DNA of 64,000 nucleotides from Microbacterium keratanolyticum (GCF_016907255.1 NZ_JAFBBQ010000001.1:2728001-2792000), one strand, 5' to 3'. Shown: positions 35,002 through 44,092, counted from the first letter of the stretch. Numbers and translations are program-made. Notes: generated by a model not told the origin, from the sequence alone.

Positions 35002-36042
35002 GTGCGTCGGCCATCGCCGATTCCGCGGTCGTCGACACCCGCGGAGGAACAAGAGCTCTCCGTCGCGGATGAGTTCGCGCAGCGTCGCTCGCTGCGCGAG
35101 CGCCTGATTCCGGGGACTCCCGATCCGTTGACGACGGAGGACGTGGTCTCCGACGATTCCGAGACGCTCCCGATTGCGCCATATCTGGGGACTTGGGGTC
35201 GTGCTGATTCCGCCGTACCGCTCGCAGCGGATGCGACGCCCGCGCGGCCCGTGCCTGAGCCCTCGGAAACGCCTTCCCGCAGAGAACCTCTGAGCCCTCG
35301 CGATCTGTGGAAGGCGACGCGGGCGCGTCGTAAGACGCTGCGCGCCGAGATCCGCCGCTTCACACAGCGCTCGCGCCGCCGACGACTGACCGGAATCGCG
35401 ATCACTGCGGCGGTCCTTCTGGTGATCGTGGGAAGCGTCGGCGCCGCCTACAGTCCGCTTTTCGCGGTGCAGAAGATCACCGTCGCCGGCGTTCAGTCGC
35501 TGGATGCCAGTGTGGTTGAGCTCGCTCTCGCCGATCAGCTGGGGACGCCCCTCGCGCTCGTGAGCAGCGAGGCGGTGAAGGAGAGTCTCAGCGCCTTCCC
35601 GATGATCGAGACGTACACGCTGGAAGCGCATCCGCCGAATGATCTGACTGTCCGTGTCGTCGAGCGCACGCCGGTGGGCATGCTCGACAACGGTGCGGGC
35701 TACACCGTCGTGGATGCAGCCGGTGTCGCGTTGCTCACGAGCGCCCAGCGCCCCGACGGATTCGCGATGCTCGAGATCGAGGGTGGGGTCGAGTCGCCCG
35801 CTTTCGCCGCGGCCGGCAAGGTCATGCGGACCCTCCCTGCCGCTCTGCGTGCGCAGGTCGAGGTCGTGACCGCCTCGACACCGAACGATGTTCGGCTGAG
35901 GCTGTTCTCTGGGGCAGAGATCGCGTGGGGCAGCGGAGAGGACTCGGCACTCAAGGCGCATGTGCTGGAACTCACGATGGCGACGTCGCCCGGCTTTGCG
36001 CTCTATGACGTGTCGTCACCCGAGGCTGTGGTCGTCGGCTGA
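35002..36042 (+). CDS. ftsQ: Divisome protein FtsQ
   Basis: The protein has 346 residues. A long acidic and Pro-rich cytoplasmic tail (about 1-125) is followed by one transmembrane helix (about 132-152), then a POTRA domain (FAVQKITVAGVQSLDASVVELAL) and the beta domain (RVVERTPVGMLDNGAGYTVVDAAGV). FtsQ bridges FtsL/FtsB to the rest of the divisome. The GTG at 35002 starts three bases after the murC stop. The cytoplasmic tail is longer than in E. coli, as is common in actinobacteria. Confidence 0.92.
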   Translation: MRRPSPIPRSSTPAEEQELSVADEFAQRRSLRERLIPGTPDPLTTEDVVSDDSETLPIAPYLGTWGRADSAVPLAADATPARPVPEPSETPSRREPLSPRDLWKATRARRKTLRAEIRRFTQRSRRRRLTGIAITAAVLLVIVGSVGAAYSPLFAVQKITVAGVQSLDASVVELALADQLGTPLALVSSEAVKESLSAFPMIETYTLEAHPPNDLTVRVVERTPVGMLDNGAGYTVVDAAGVALLTSAQRPDGFAMLEIEGGVESPAFAAAGKVMRTLPAALRAQVEVVTASTPNDVRLRLFSGAEIAWGSGEDSALKAHVLELTMATSPGFALYDVSSPEAVVVG

Positions 36043-36097
36043 GCCTGCTCGCGAGGCTCCGACGCCACGGCGCGCGGACTTTGCCGGGGGAATGGGC

Positions 36098-36136
36098 GAC
36101 ACGCGCGTGTCATTGCGGCGGCACGCCGATGTGCCG
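36098..36136. promoter_or_regulatory. Two inverted repeats in ftsZ upstream region
   Basis: GACACGC-GCGTGTC (36098-36111, perfect, no spacer) and CGGCAC-N6-GTGCCG (36119-36136) lie side by side in the 194-nt ftsQ-ftsZ interval. They are candidate operators, for example for FtsR. No binding data exist. Confidence 0.4.
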
Positions 36137-36148
36137 ATCTACCTTCAA

Positions 36149-36178
36149 TTCAGAGAACGCAATACCGGGAAATACTTT
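36149..36178 (+). promoter_or_regulatory. Possible ftsZ promoter in AT-rich patch
   Basis: TTCAGA (36149-36154) and TACTTT (36173-36178) are 18 bp apart in an unusually AT-rich stretch before ftsZ. ACCTC-N5-GAGGT (36181-36195) follows near the predicted start. The match is weak; several alternatives exist. Confidence 0.3.
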
Positions 36179-36236
36179 ATACCTCTACCTGAGGTTTAAG
36201 GTTCCGGACTTTTCGCTCGACTAATCGGAGGTCGGC

Positions 36237-37397
36237 ATGAGCCACAACCAGAACTACCTCGCCGTGATCAAGGTCGTCGGCGTCGGCGGTGGCGGCGTCA
36301 ACGCCGTCAACCGCATGATCGAGCTCGGCCTCCGTGGGGTCGAATTCATCGCGGTCAACACAGACGCACAGGCGCTGCTCATGAGCGACGCCGACGTCAA
36401 GCTCGACGTCGGTCGCGAGCTCACCCGCGGGCTCGGCGCCGGCGCTGACCCCGAGGTCGGACGTCGTGCGGCAGAGGACCACGCGGAAGAGATCGAGCAG
36501 GCACTGACCGGCGCCGACATGGTCTTCGTCACCGCAGGTGAAGGTGGCGGCACCGGCACCGGTGGCGCCCCCGTCGTCGCCCGCATCGCGAAGTCGATCG
36601 GCGCGCTGACCATCGGTGTGGTCACCAAGCCCTTCTCCTTCGAAGGACGCCGCCGTCAGAGCCAGGCAGAGGCAGGCGTTGCCAAGCTCAAGGAAGAGGT
36701 CGACACCCTCATCGTCGTGCCGAACGACCGCCTGCTGGAGATCAGCGACCGGGGCATCTCGATGATCGAGGCGTTCGCGACCGCCGACCAGGTGCTTCTC
36801 GCCGGTGTGCAGGGCATCACGGACCTCATCACCACCCCCGGACTCATCAACCTCGACTTCGCTGACGTCAAGTCGGTCATGCAGGGTGCGGGATCTGCGC
36901 TCATGGGAATCGGCTCTGCGCGTGGTGCCGACCGGGCCATCAAGGCCGCGGAGCTCGCGGTCGAGTCCCCGCTGCTCGAGGCGAGCATCGAGGGTGCGCA
37001 CGGCGTGCTGCTCTCGATTCAGGGTGGATCGAACCTCGGCATCTTCGAGATCCACGATGCCGCAGATCTCGTCAAGGAAGCGGCGCACCCGGAAGCGAAC
37101 ATCATCTTCGGTACCGTCATCGACGACTCGCTCGGAGACGAGGTGCGCGTCACCGTGATCGCGGCCGGATTCGACGGCGGTGAGCCTTCGCTGCGCCTGG
37201 ATCCGATGGTCGTGTCGCGTCCCGCCGCGACTCCCGCTCCCGTCGAGGTGCGCACCAGCGACGACGACGCAGAGCAGGAGAGCACGGATGAGGCTTCCGC
37301 GACGAAGCCTGCTCCGATCGCTCCTGTGGTCGCGCCGACGAGCCTTGAGCCCGCGTACGCGGAGGATGACATCGACATCCCCGAGTTCCTGCGCTGA
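36237..37397 (+). CDS. ftsZ: Cell division GTPase FtsZ
   Basis: The tubulin homologue of 386 residues forms the Z ring. Evidence: [16 protein letters not shown], the GTP signature [10 protein letters not shown], the T7 loop segment [11 protein letters not shown], and the conserved C-terminal peptide [10 protein letters not shown], which in actinobacteria binds SepF. An acidic variable linker precedes it. The ribosome binding site GGAGG lies eight bases before the ATG. Its 194-nt upstream region holds several inverted repeats, and a candidate activator, ftsR, is encoded at 5.6 kb. ftsA is absent, as expected for this phylum. Confidence 0.98.
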   Translation: MSHNQNYLAVIKVVGVGGGGVNAVNRMIELGLRGVEFIAVNTDAQALLMSDADVKLDVGRELTRGLGAGADPEVGRRAAEDHAEEIEQALTGADMVFVTAGEGGGTGTGGAPVVARIAKSIGALTIGVVTKPFSFEGRRRQSQAEAGVAKLKEEVDTLIVVPNDRLLEISDRGISMIEAFATADQVLLAGVQGITDLITTPGLINLDFADVKSVMQGAGSALMGIGSARGADRAIKAAELAVESPLLEASIEGAHGVLLSIQGGSNLGIFEIHDAADLVKEAAHPEANIIFGTVIDDSLGDEVRVTVIAAGFDGGEPSLRLDPMVVSRPAATPAPVEVRTSDDDAEQESTDEASATKPAPIAPVVAPTSLEPAYAEDDIDIPEFLR

Positions 37398-37425
37398 TCG
37401 GATTCCCTGAGTGGATGCTGTGCCG

Positions 37426-38106
37426 ATGACCCTTGCTGAACGGCTGTCGGCGATCGATCGATCGATCGCCGACGCCGCTCGCGACGCCGGGCGTGACCCA
37501 TCTGAGATCACGCGCATCGTTGTGACGAAGTTCCATCCCGCATCTCTGGTGCGTGAACTTCACGCACTCGGCGTGCGTGAGGTGGGGGAGAACCGGCAGC
37601 AGGAGCTCTCGGCGAAGTCGGCAGAGCTCGCGGACCTCACCGACCTGCACTGGCACTTCATCGGTCAGGCGCAGACGAACAAGGCGGGCGCGGTGCGCCG
37701 TGCCGCGCGAGTGGTCCATTCCGTGGATCGGAAGAAGCTCGCTGATTCTCTGGATCGCGCGGCGTTCGACGACTCGATCCTCGACGTCCTCATTCAGGTG
37801 AACCTGACAGACGACCCGGGACGCGGAGGGATCGTCTCCGCCGAGCTGGAGACGTTCGCCGAGTACATTCTTGACCTGCCGACCCTTGCCCTCAAGGGGA
37901 TCATGGCGGTCGCGCCGCTCGATGAAGAACCCGCACGTGCGTTCTCACGTCTGCGTGGATATGCCGAGCGCCTGCAAGGGCTCGCCCCCGAGGCGAGCTG
38001 GATCTCTGCCGGAATGACCGGCGACTTCGCCGAGGCGATCAACGCCGGCGCGACACACCTGCGGATCGGCTCGGCAATCACCGGGCCGCGGCCTGCGCAG
38101 GGTTAA
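37426..38106 (+). CDS. YggS/PROSC-family pyridoxal phosphate-binding protein
   Basis: The 226-residue protein has an alanine-racemase-like TIM barrel with no known catalytic activity; relatives control pyridoxal phosphate homeostasis. Evidence: [18 protein letters not shown] with the PLP-binding Lys, [24 protein letters not shown], and C-terminal [27 protein letters not shown]. The ATG at 37426 is chosen; a GTG at 37411 is also possible. It follows ftsZ and precedes sepF, its usual place (ylmE). pgeF (ylmD), often between ftsZ and this gene, is missing. Codons 8-16 contain a perfect 28-nt palindrome. Confidence 0.92.
   Translation: MTLAERLSAIDRSIADAARDAGRDPSEITRIVVTKFHPASLVRELHALGVREVGENRQQELSAKSAELADLTDLHWHFIGQAQTNKAGAVRRAARVVHSVDRKKLADSLDRAAFDDSILDVLIQVNLTDDPGRGGIVSAELETFAEYILDLPTLALKGIMAVAPLDEEPARAFSRLRGYAERLQGLAPEASWISAGMTGDFAEAINAGATHLRIGSAITGPRPAQG
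37446..37473. repeat. Perfect 28-nt palindrome with four overlapping GATC units
   Basis: The arms GTCGGCGATCGATC (37446-37459) and their exact complement meet with no spacer, inside the 5' coding part of the yggS-like gene, 50 bp after the ftsZ stop. It may be a DNA site or an RNA hairpin that limits translation. Confidence 0.6.
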
Positions 38107-38140
38107 CCTCAGAACACCACCAGATCTCCCGGAGGAAATT

Positions 38141-38608
38141 ATGGGCAACCCGCTGAAGAAGACCATGGTCTACCTGGGTCTCGCCGACGAGGAAGAGACC
38201 TTCGTCGAAGAGCCGGCGGCGCAGACGCCCGCTCGTTCGACCGCGCCCCGTGAGGAGGCGAAGCCTGCGGCTCCCGTGACGCCCCTGCGGCGCCCCACGG
38301 TCGTGCAGCAGCCTGCCGCCGGTGTGGTCAACGAGATCCTCACCGTGCACCCGAAGCAGTACCGCGACGCGCAGGTGATCGCCGAGAGCTTCCGGGACGG
38401 CGTTCCGGTCATCATCAACCTCTCGCAGATGAGCGACGCCGATGCGCGCCGACTGATCGACTTCGCGAGCGGACTGTCCATGGGGCTGTACGGCCGCATC
38501 GAGCGCGTCACCAGCAAGGTCTTCCTGCTCTCTCCTGAGAGCATCGCAGTCTCCGGTCAGGCGGGCATCACCAGCGCCGACCCGGATGCTGCATTCGCTC
38601 AGTCCTGA
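38141..38608 (+). CDS. sepF: Cell division protein SepF
   Basis: The 155-residue protein has an N-terminal membrane-targeting helix ([14 protein letters not shown]), a variable linker, and the C-terminal SepF domain ([29 protein letters not shown] and [14 protein letters not shown] [11 protein letters not shown]). In actinobacteria SepF is the main membrane anchor of FtsZ, binding the FtsZ C-terminal peptide. GGAGG precedes the ATG. It lies between the yggS-like and yggT genes, the conserved order. Confidence 0.95.
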   Translation: MGNPLKKTMVYLGLADEEETFVEEPAAQTPARSTAPREEAKPAAPVTPLRRPTVVQQPAAGVVNEILTVHPKQYRDAQVIAESFRDGVPVIINLSQMSDADARRLIDFASGLSMGLYGRIERVTSKVFLLSPESIAVSGQAGITSADPDAAFAQS

Positions 38609-38610
38609 CC

Positions 38611-38907
38611 GTGGAGTTCGTCTCGCTGATCGCAGCGCTTCTCAATTTCGCGCTGCTGATCTACTTCCTCGTGCTGCTTGCGCGCCTGGTCCTCGAGTAC
38701 ATCCCGCTGTTCAATCGACAGTGGCGTCCTCGCGGCGCGGGGCTCGTAGCCGCGGAGGTGGTGTACACGATCACTGATCCGCCCATCAAGATGTTCCGTC
38801 GCCTCATTCCTCCGCTGAGGATCGGCGGGATGGCTCTGGACTTCGGATTCACCCTGACGATGATGCTGGTCCTGATCCTGATGTCGATCACCCGCGCTTT
38901 CGCGTAA
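38611..38907 (+). CDS. YggT-family membrane protein
   Basis: The 98-residue protein has two transmembrane helices (about 4-27 and 72-95) with the family motif LARLVLEYIP and the central TDPPIKMFRRLIPPLRIGGMALDF. The exact function is unknown; it is regularly found between sepF and divIVA. The GTG start lies two bases after the sepF stop. A long imperfect hairpin follows the gene. Confidence 0.9.
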   Translation: MEFVSLIAALLNFALLIYFLVLLARLVLEYIPLFNRQWRPRGAGLVAAEVVYTITDPPIKMFRRLIPPLRIGGMALDFGFTLTMMLVLILMSITRAFA

Positions 38908-38910
38908 ACA

Positions 38911-38948
38911 TGGAATGATCAGCGTTTCGTGGCAGTCTGGTCATTCCA
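38911..38948 (+). terminator. Hairpin between yggT and divIVA
   Basis: TGGAATGATCAG pairs with CTGGTCATTCCA with one G-U pair around a 14-nt loop, starting three bases after the yggT stop. There is no U-tract, so it may reduce read-through into divIVA. Confidence 0.5.
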
Positions 38949-39065
38949 GGCGTCGCATCCGGCGGCACTGAGGGCTATGCTTGCTCACGAGGTGCGCGCC
39001 CCGGGTACGCGCCATTTTCCTTATCCTGGCCACCGACCGAGAACTCATCGAAAGAGGAGCCACCA

Positions 39066-39650
39066 ATGGCACTGACCCCGGATGACGTCGTCACCAAGCA
39101 GTTTCAGCACGTCCGCTTCAAGGACGGCTTCGACCCCGACGAGGTTGATGACTTCCTCGACGAGATCGTCGTCGAGTGGCGCAAGGCTCTCGAAGAGAAC
39201 GTTGAGCTGAAGGCGAAGATCGCCGCCCTCGAGGCCGCGGGATCGTCCGCTCCGGCGCCCGCCGTCGCGGAGCCCGTTGCGGCACCTGCTCCGGTTGCGG
39301 CTCCCGCAGCTGAGGCACCGGCCAACGCGACCGCCGGAATCATCGAGCTGGCGCAGCGCCTGCACGATGAGCACGTCGCGGAGGGCGAGGCGCAGCGCGA
39401 CCAGCTGATCTCCGAAGCCAAGTCGCAGGCCGCGAAGATCATCGCGGACGCAGAGGCGAAGCAGCGCGAAGAGACGGCTCGTCTCGAGCGCGAGCGCAAC
39501 ACGCTCGAAGGCCGCATCTCCGAGCTGCGTGAGTTCGAGCGTGGCTACCGTGCGCAGCTGCGTGGTTACATCGAGGGCCAGCTCCGTGACCTCGACGCGC
39601 AGTCGAGTTCGGCAGCATCGGAGGCTCCCGTCTCTGCGATCGGCCTGTAA
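39066..39650 (+). CDS. divIVA: Polar growth and septum protein DivIVA/Wag31
   Basis: The 194-residue coiled-coil protein begins with the DivIVA membrane-binding domain (MALTPDDVVTKQFQHVRFKDGFDPDEVDDFLDEIV, residues 1-35), then has a Pro/Ala-rich linker (about 60-92) and a long C-terminal coiled coil rich in Ala, Glu and Gln. It marks cell poles and negative curvature and is essential for growth in rod-shaped actinobacteria. GAGGAG precedes the ATG. The 158-bp upstream gap contains a hairpin and presumably its own promoter, although I cannot place one firmly. Confidence 0.95.
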   Translation: MALTPDDVVTKQFQHVRFKDGFDPDEVDDFLDEIVVEWRKALEENVELKAKIAALEAAGSSAPAPAVAEPVAAPAPVAAPAAEAPANATAGIIELAQRLHDEHVAEGEAQRDQLISEAKSQAAKIIADAEAKQREETARLERERNTLEGRISELREFERGYRAQLRGYIEGQLRDLDAQSSSAASEAPVSAIGL

Positions 39651-39659
39651 GGCGATCCT

Positions 39660-40265
39660 TTGACGAGCAGTCGCCCCCTTTCTCGGTCGGCGGCCGGACT
39701 CATCGTCGCGATTCTCGCGACGGTGGTTCTGGCCGCCGACCAGTTTGTGAAGTACCTCACCATCGAGCACCTGCCGCTTCAGGAGGTCGTCCCGGTGCTC
39801 GGAGACTTCTTCCAGCTCTACTACGTCCGCAACCCCGGGGCCGCGTTCTCGCTGGGTTCCGGCGTCACCTGGATCTTCACGATCGCGCTGGCCGTTGTGG
39901 CGGCAGCCATCGTCTGGAAGAGCTTCGCCGTGCGTTCGCGTCTGTGGGCGGTCGTTCTCGGTGCTCTGCTCGGCGGCGTGCTGGGCAATCTCACGGATCG
40001 GATCTTCCGCGAGCCGGGATTCCCTGTCGGTCACGTGGTCGACATGCTGTCCCTTCCCTGGATGATGCCGGCGATCTTCAACGTCGCCGACATCTTCATC
40101 GTCTGCGGGATGATCGCGGTTGCGCTCCTGATCGTGGTGGGTCTCAACCTCGACGGATCGCGTGAGACGAGCGAGTCGCGCAAGAACGCGGAGAGCACGG
40201 CAGCCACCGACGCGCCGGCGGATGCTCAGGCATCCGACGCTCCTCGCGACACCTCCGGAACCTGA
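39660..40265 (+). CDS. lspA: Lipoprotein signal peptidase
   Basis: The 201-residue membrane aspartyl protease cleaves the signal peptide of prolipoproteins. Four transmembrane helices are visible, with catalytic Asp113 in GNLTDR and Asp144 in FNVADIF; the conserved VRNPGAAFS box is also present. The C-terminal 40 residues are a disordered Ala/Ser/Asp-rich tail. The start appears to be TTG at 39660, because no ATG or GTG lies upstream in frame before the first helix. One substrate in this window is CtaC. The gene is adjacent to rluD, as is common. Confidence 0.93.
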   Translation: MTSSRPLSRSAAGLIVAILATVVLAADQFVKYLTIEHLPLQEVVPVLGDFFQLYYVRNPGAAFSLGSGVTWIFTIALAVVAAAIVWKSFAVRSRLWAVVLGALLGGVLGNLTDRIFREPGFPVGHVVDMLSLPWMMPAIFNVADIFIVCGMIAVALLIVVGLNLDGSRETSESRKNAESTAATDAPADAQASDAPRDTSGT

Positions 40266-40267
40266 TC

Positions 40268-41188
40268 GTGGAGTACCGGACCCTCCCCGTCCCGGACGGA
40301 CTCGATGGTGCGCGGGTCGATGCCGCGCTGGCGAAGATGCTCGGCTTCTCGCGCACCTTCGCCGCCGAGGTGGCGGCCGCTGGCGGCGTGAAGCTCGACG
40401 GCGTGGTCCTCGACAAGTCTGATCGCCTTCGTGGCGGAGGCTGGCTAGAGGTGGAATGGGCCCCCAGACTGGGGCCGGCCGTCGTGCCGATCGAGGTGCC
40501 CGAGCTCGGGATCGTCTACGACGATGACGACATCATCGTGGTCGACAAGCCCACCGGTGTGGCGGCGCATCCCTCCGTCGGCTGGGAGGGCCCGACCGTC
40601 GTCGGCGCGCTCGTCGCCGCCGGTTTCCGGGTCTCCACGAGCGGAGCGGCCGAGCGGCAGGGCATCGTGCACCGACTCGATGTCGGTACCAGCGGTCTGA
40701 TGGTCGTCGCGAAGACCGAACATGCGTACACGGTGCTCAAGCGTGCGTTCAAGGAGCGAACGGTGGAGAAGATCTACCATGCCGTCGTGCAGGGGCATCC
40801 GGATCCCCTCGTCGGCACGATCGATGCACCTATCGGACGCCACCCGAACCACTCCTGGAAGTTCGCGGTCGTCCCGGAGGGAAAGCACTCGATCACTCAC
40901 TACGAGACGCTTGAGGCATTCCCTGGTGCGTCATTGCTCGAGATTCATCTTGAGACCGGGCGCACGCATCAGATCCGCGTGCATATGGCAGCACACCGCC
41001 ACCCGTGCGTCGGCGACCCGCTCTACGGAGCCGACCCGACGATGTCTGCCCGTCTCGGACTCACGCGTCAGTGGCTGCATGCGCACCAGCTCGCCTTCTC
41101 ACACCCCACGACGGGTGAGTGGGTGCATTTCGAGTCGCCGTATCCGGACGATTTCGCACACGCCCTGGAGATCCTGCGCGGCGAGTGA
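40268..41188 (+). CDS. RluA/RluD-family 23S rRNA pseudouridine synthase
   Basis: The 306-residue enzyme has an N-terminal S4 RNA-binding domain (about 14-70: [27 protein letters not shown]) and a pseudouridine synthase domain with catalytic Asp138 in [23 protein letters not shown] and DPLYG follow. It probably modifies helix 69 of 23S rRNA, as RluD does. The GTG start lies two bases after the lspA stop, the usual lspA-rluD pairing. Confidence 0.93.
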   Translation: MEYRTLPVPDGLDGARVDAALAKMLGFSRTFAAEVAAAGGVKLDGVVLDKSDRLRGGGWLEVEWAPRLGPAVVPIEVPELGIVYDDDDIIVVDKPTGVAAHPSVGWEGPTVVGALVAAGFRVSTSGAAERQGIVHRLDVGTSGLMVVAKTEHAYTVLKRAFKERTVEKIYHAVVQGHPDPLVGTIDAPIGRHPNHSWKFAVVPEGKHSITHYETLEAFPGASLLEIHLETGRTHQIRVHMAAHRHPCVGDPLYGADPTMSARLGLTRQWLHAHQLAFSHPTTGEWVHFESPYPDDFAHALEILRGE

Positions 41189-41218
41189 TGCCCTGGCGGA
41201 GACGTCGGACGTGCCCCG

Positions 41219-41224
41219 TACGCT
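41219..41224 (+). promoter_or_regulatory. Predicted -10 (TACGCT) of leaderless DinB-like gene
   Basis: TACGCT ends six bases before the ATG at 41231. The same hexamer at the same distance precedes the rhodanese gene at 59.0 kb. Confidence 0.45.
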
Positions 41225-41230
41225 GAGCAC

Positions 41231-41683
41231 ATGATCTCGCTTCTTCGTGCGCGCCTTTCCCAGGCGCAGCGCCTGTACGACGACTTCCTCTCCGAGATGA
41301 CGCCGCAGTTGCTGGCATCCCGTCTGCGAGACCTCCCATCGAACACCATCGGACAGCAACTCTGGTGCGTGATCGGCGCACGGGAGAGCTTTGCTGCGGC
41401 CGCGCGCGCAGGAGCGTGGCAGGGATTCGACTGTTCTCTGCAGCACGAGCACCTCTCGGATGCCGCTGCGGTGCGTGACACTCTCTCACGCAGTGCATTC
41501 GACGTGGATTCCTGGGTGAGTGGCCTTGACGTCTCCGATGAAGACTCCCTGCGCTACGCTTTGGCGCTGCTTGAGCACGAGGCGATGCATCACGGCCAGC
41601 TGCTGCGGTACCTGTATGCGTTTGATGTCCCGCGCCCGCAGAGCTGGCAAGAGCTGTATGCGCTCGATGGTCACGGTGGCTAG
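41231..41683 (+). CDS. DinB-superfamily protein
   Basis: The 150-residue helical-bundle protein starts MISLLRARLSQAQRLYDDFL and contains SNTIGQQLWCVIGARESF and LEHEAMHHGQLLRYLYAFDVPRP. This places His residues where DinB/YfiT-type proteins bind a divalent metal. Members are thiol S-transferases or metal-dependent enzymes of unknown substrate, often linked to mycothiol or bacillithiol. The gene is monocistronic here. Function is otherwise unknown. Confidence 0.72.
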   Translation: MISLLRARLSQAQRLYDDFLSEMTPQLLASRLRDLPSNTIGQQLWCVIGARESFAAAARAGAWQGFDCSLQHEHLSDAAAVRDTLSRSAFDVDSWVSGLDVSDEDSLRYALALLEHEAMHHGQLLRYLYAFDVPRPQSWQELYALDGHGG

Positions 41684-41748
41684 GTGCGCCGCTGTCACGA
41701 ACACGAAAGAATCTGTGAACCGGATTCGCCGCGATGAGCAATAACAGT

Positions 41749-42354
41749 GTGAGCACAGACAGGGAGATCATTCAGCGCTCGCTCGACCAGCCTCAGGCAT
41801 TCGCTGAACTTTTTGATAGACACGCCGCGACGATCGGTGGATACGCGGCCCGCCGGGTGGGGCAGGACGCGGGCGAGGATGTCCTCAGCGAGACCTTTCT
41901 CGTCGCCTTCTCGCGCCGTCGTGCGTTCGACGCCGAATGGGAGACCGCCCTGCCGTGGTTGTACGGCATCGCGTCTCGCTTGATCCGGAAGCATCGTGCA
42001 CGGGAAGCGCAGCTTCTCCGCGCGGCGGGTCATGCGAAGACTCGCGAAGAACATGTCTCCGACGGTGGGCTCGATACCGCAGGTGAACGCTTGGATGCGC
42101 AATCCGGTGCAAGGATCCTCGCGCCTCGAATCGCACGGCTGGCGGCCCGCGACCGCGACACTCTCCTCTTGTACGCCTGGGGAGATCTCTCCTACGAGGA
42201 GGTCGCGCAGGCGCTGGGCGTGCCCGTGGGCACAGTGCGGTCACGGATGAATCGAGCGCGGAGGTTGCTGGATCCCGATCGCGTCGCGCGATCGCAGCGA
42301 GCACGACAGGACGAGGGAGGAGAGATCGATGGACAAGTGGCAGCACGTGCGTGA
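41749..42354 (+). CDS. ECF-type RNA polymerase sigma factor, first tandem copy
   Basis: The 201-residue protein has sigma region 2 (FAELFDRHAATIGGYAARRVGQDAGEDVLSETFLVAF) and region 4 (LLLYAWGDLSYEEVAQALGVPVGTVRSRMNRAR). The GTG at 41749 aligns exactly with the start of the second copy at 43496: both begin with the same 14 nt. An ATG at 41734 is an alternative. The 3' end overlaps the downstream membrane-protein gene by 26 nt, as in the second copy. It likely directs transcription to a small regulon controlled by the membrane partner. Confidence 0.88.
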   Translation: MSTDREIIQRSLDQPQAFAELFDRHAATIGGYAARRVGQDAGEDVLSETFLVAFSRRRAFDAEWETALPWLYGIASRLIRKHRAREAQLLRAAGHAKTREEHVSDGGLDTAGERLDAQSGARILAPRIARLAARDRDTLLLYAWGDLSYEEVAQALGVPVGTVRSRMNRARRLLDPDRVARSQRARQDEGGEIDGQVAARA

Positions 42355-43429
42355 AATCAATGCGGGGGAGCAGCTGGCGGATGATCGCCTGGCGGCGGCG
42401 AGAGCCCGGGTGCTCGCGCGACTGGACGCGCCCGCATCGTCCCCGAGGGCGCGAAAGCTGCAGCGTCCGGTATGGCTGGTCGCGGGTGCGCTGGTCACCG
42501 CCGCTGCTGTGACGGCGACCGCTATCGTCGTCGCACAACACGACGATCCCGCGCCCGAGATTGAGGCGTTGCCGGTGGTCACGCCGTCACCGACGCCGAT
42601 CGCGCCGACGCCCACGCCGTCGAGCACGTCCGGTGCGACTGCTGTGCAGGAGCCGTTTCCGGGAACGACGCCCGCGCCCGGGCAGTACCTGCGCAACACC
42701 TGCCGAACTGAGACTTTGAACTACCGGGATGCATACATCAGGGTCTTCACCTGGCCCGAGCTGGGGGAGTACGCGCCGATCTCTGCGGCACTGATGGCGT
42801 CCAACCTGGTCGAGTTCCTTCCTGCAGATCCGACGCAGGACCGAATCATGCGCTGGGGCCCCCACAATGAGCGGCTGAGCGCGTACGGGCCCTGGGACCC
42901 TGCATCCGGGCAGCCGCTCGGCGATGTCGTGGCCTGGGACAACCTCGCCCCATTCGACCCAGAGGTATTCGAGGAAAGCTGGCCTGCGCCGCGTTCCGAG
43001 GATGGGCCCCTGTGGTCGAACGTGCCGAGAGACCCGGCTGGACTCATCGAGTTCTACGGCCGATTCGGCCCTGAGCCCACGCTGACACCGGAGGAGATCA
43101 ATGAGCAGGTTCAGATGAGCCTCGTGTCTGTCCTGAATGGCAACAGTGCGCCGGCAGATCTTCGTGCGGGCGTGCTGGAGGCGCTGATGATGGTCACGCC
43201 AGCAGCATCACAGGTGGTAGAAGCAGGGGCGATCACATTCCAGTTCTCCTTTGCACAGGGATACTGGCCGCGATCGGAATCGGTGACAGTCGACCTCGCG
43301 ACCGGTTGGGTGAGGGAGAGTGCGGTGAGGTACGACCGAGGCGATCGCGCGGACGAAGACCCCGTGCCCTCCGACGTCCCGGATATCTGGCGGACCTGCA
43401 ACGTGGAGATCGTCGACGGTGTCTGGTGA
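42329..43429 (+). CDS. Transmembrane partner protein of sigma factor, first copy (possible anti-sigma, CU044_5270-like)
   Basis: The 366-residue protein has a short cytoplasmic N-terminus (MDKWQHVREI and a helical stretch), one transmembrane helix at about 47-69 (RPVWLVAGALVTAAAVTATAI), a Pro/Thr-rich stalk and an outer domain of about 270 residues containing PGQYLR. There is no zinc-binding HXXXCXXC anti-sigma motif. Its 5' end overlaps the sigma gene by 26 nt, so the two are made together. The likely role is to hold the sigma factor until a cell-surface signal arrives; this is inferred from gene order and topology. Confidence 0.75.
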   Translation: MDKWQHVREINAGEQLADDRLAAARARVLARLDAPASSPRARKLQRPVWLVAGALVTAAAVTATAIVVAQHDDPAPEIEALPVVTPSPTPIAPTPTPSSTSGATAVQEPFPGTTPAPGQYLRNTCRTETLNYRDAYIRVFTWPELGEYAPISAALMASNLVEFLPADPTQDRIMRWGPHNERLSAYGPWDPASGQPLGDVVAWDNLAPFDPEVFEESWPAPRSEDGPLWSNVPRDPAGLIEFYGRFGPEPTLTPEEINEQVQMSLVSVLNGNSAPADLRAGVLEALMMVTPAASQVVEAGAITFQFSFAQGYWPRSESVTVDLATGWVRESAVRYDRGDRADEDPVPSDVPDIWRTCNVEIVDGVW

Positions 43430-43495
43430 CGGCATCTGCTCACGGAATCTTCAAGAAACCGTGAACTCACAGACGCGATTCAGCGAATACATAGT

Positions 43496-44092
43496 GTGAG
43501 CACAGACAGCGAGATCATCCGACGGTCGATCGGAGAGCCGGAGGCCTTCTCCGGTCTCTTCGATCGACATGCGCGGGCGGTGGGGGCGTTTGCCTATCGG
43601 AGGGTGGGAGACGCGGCGGGGGAGGACGTCCTGAGCGAGTCCTTCCTCGTCGCCTTCCAGCGGCGTGGATCTTTTGATCTGCAACGCGAATCGGCGCTGC
43701 CCTGGCTGCTGGGGATCACCTCGATGGTGGCCCGCCGGCACCGCGTGGCAGAAGCCCGTCAATGGCGGGCGTTTGAGGCATCCGCCGCGCGTGGGGTTCA
43801 CGCGGCGGATGCCGGCCTCGACGATCTTCATGATCGTCTCGATGCGCAGGCTGCGATGCCCGTGCTGGCGCGGCGGATCGCGGCACTGACGGCAAGAGAC
43901 AGGGAAACACTCCTGCTCTATGCCTGGGGTGAGCTCACCTACGAAGAGATCGCCGACGCTCTGGGGGTTCCCGTAGGAACTGTGCGCTCACGTCTGAATC
44001 GTGTACGCCGAAGGCTGGATCCGTCACGCAGGCGTCGATCGATCGAGAATCAGGAGGGTGACGAAAATGGAACTGTGGCAGCGCACGCGTGA
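43496..44092 (+). CDS. ECF-type RNA polymerase sigma factor, second tandem copy
   Basis: The 198-residue protein is a clear paralogue of the factor at 41.7 kb: region 2 reads FDRHARAVGAFAYRRVGDAAGEDVLSESFLVAF and region 4 reads LLLYAWGELTYEEIADALGVPVGTVRSRLNR. The GTG start shares its first 14 nt with the other copy, and TGAAC lies about 33 nt upstream in both. It overlaps the following membrane-protein gene by 26 nt. The C-terminus beyond region 4 differs from copy one. Confidence 0.88.
   Translation: MSTDSEIIRRSIGEPEAFSGLFDRHARAVGAFAYRRVGDAAGEDVLSESFLVAFQRRGSFDLQRESALPWLLGITSMVARRHRVAEARQWRAFEASAARGVHAADAGLDDLHDRLDAQAAMPVLARRIAALTARDRETLLLYAWGELTYEEIADALGVPVGTVRSRLNRVRRRLDPSRRRRSIENQEGDENGTVAAHA

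Noticed and set aside
33487..35961. An 824-codon minus-strand open frame opposite murC and ftsQ
   Set aside because: Shadow of core division genes, with Arg/His-rich low-complexity translation.
36119..36136. Promoter with -35 TTGCGG before ftsZ
   Set aside because: TTGCGG at 36113-36118 is 21 bp from the nearest TANNNT box, outside usual spacing.
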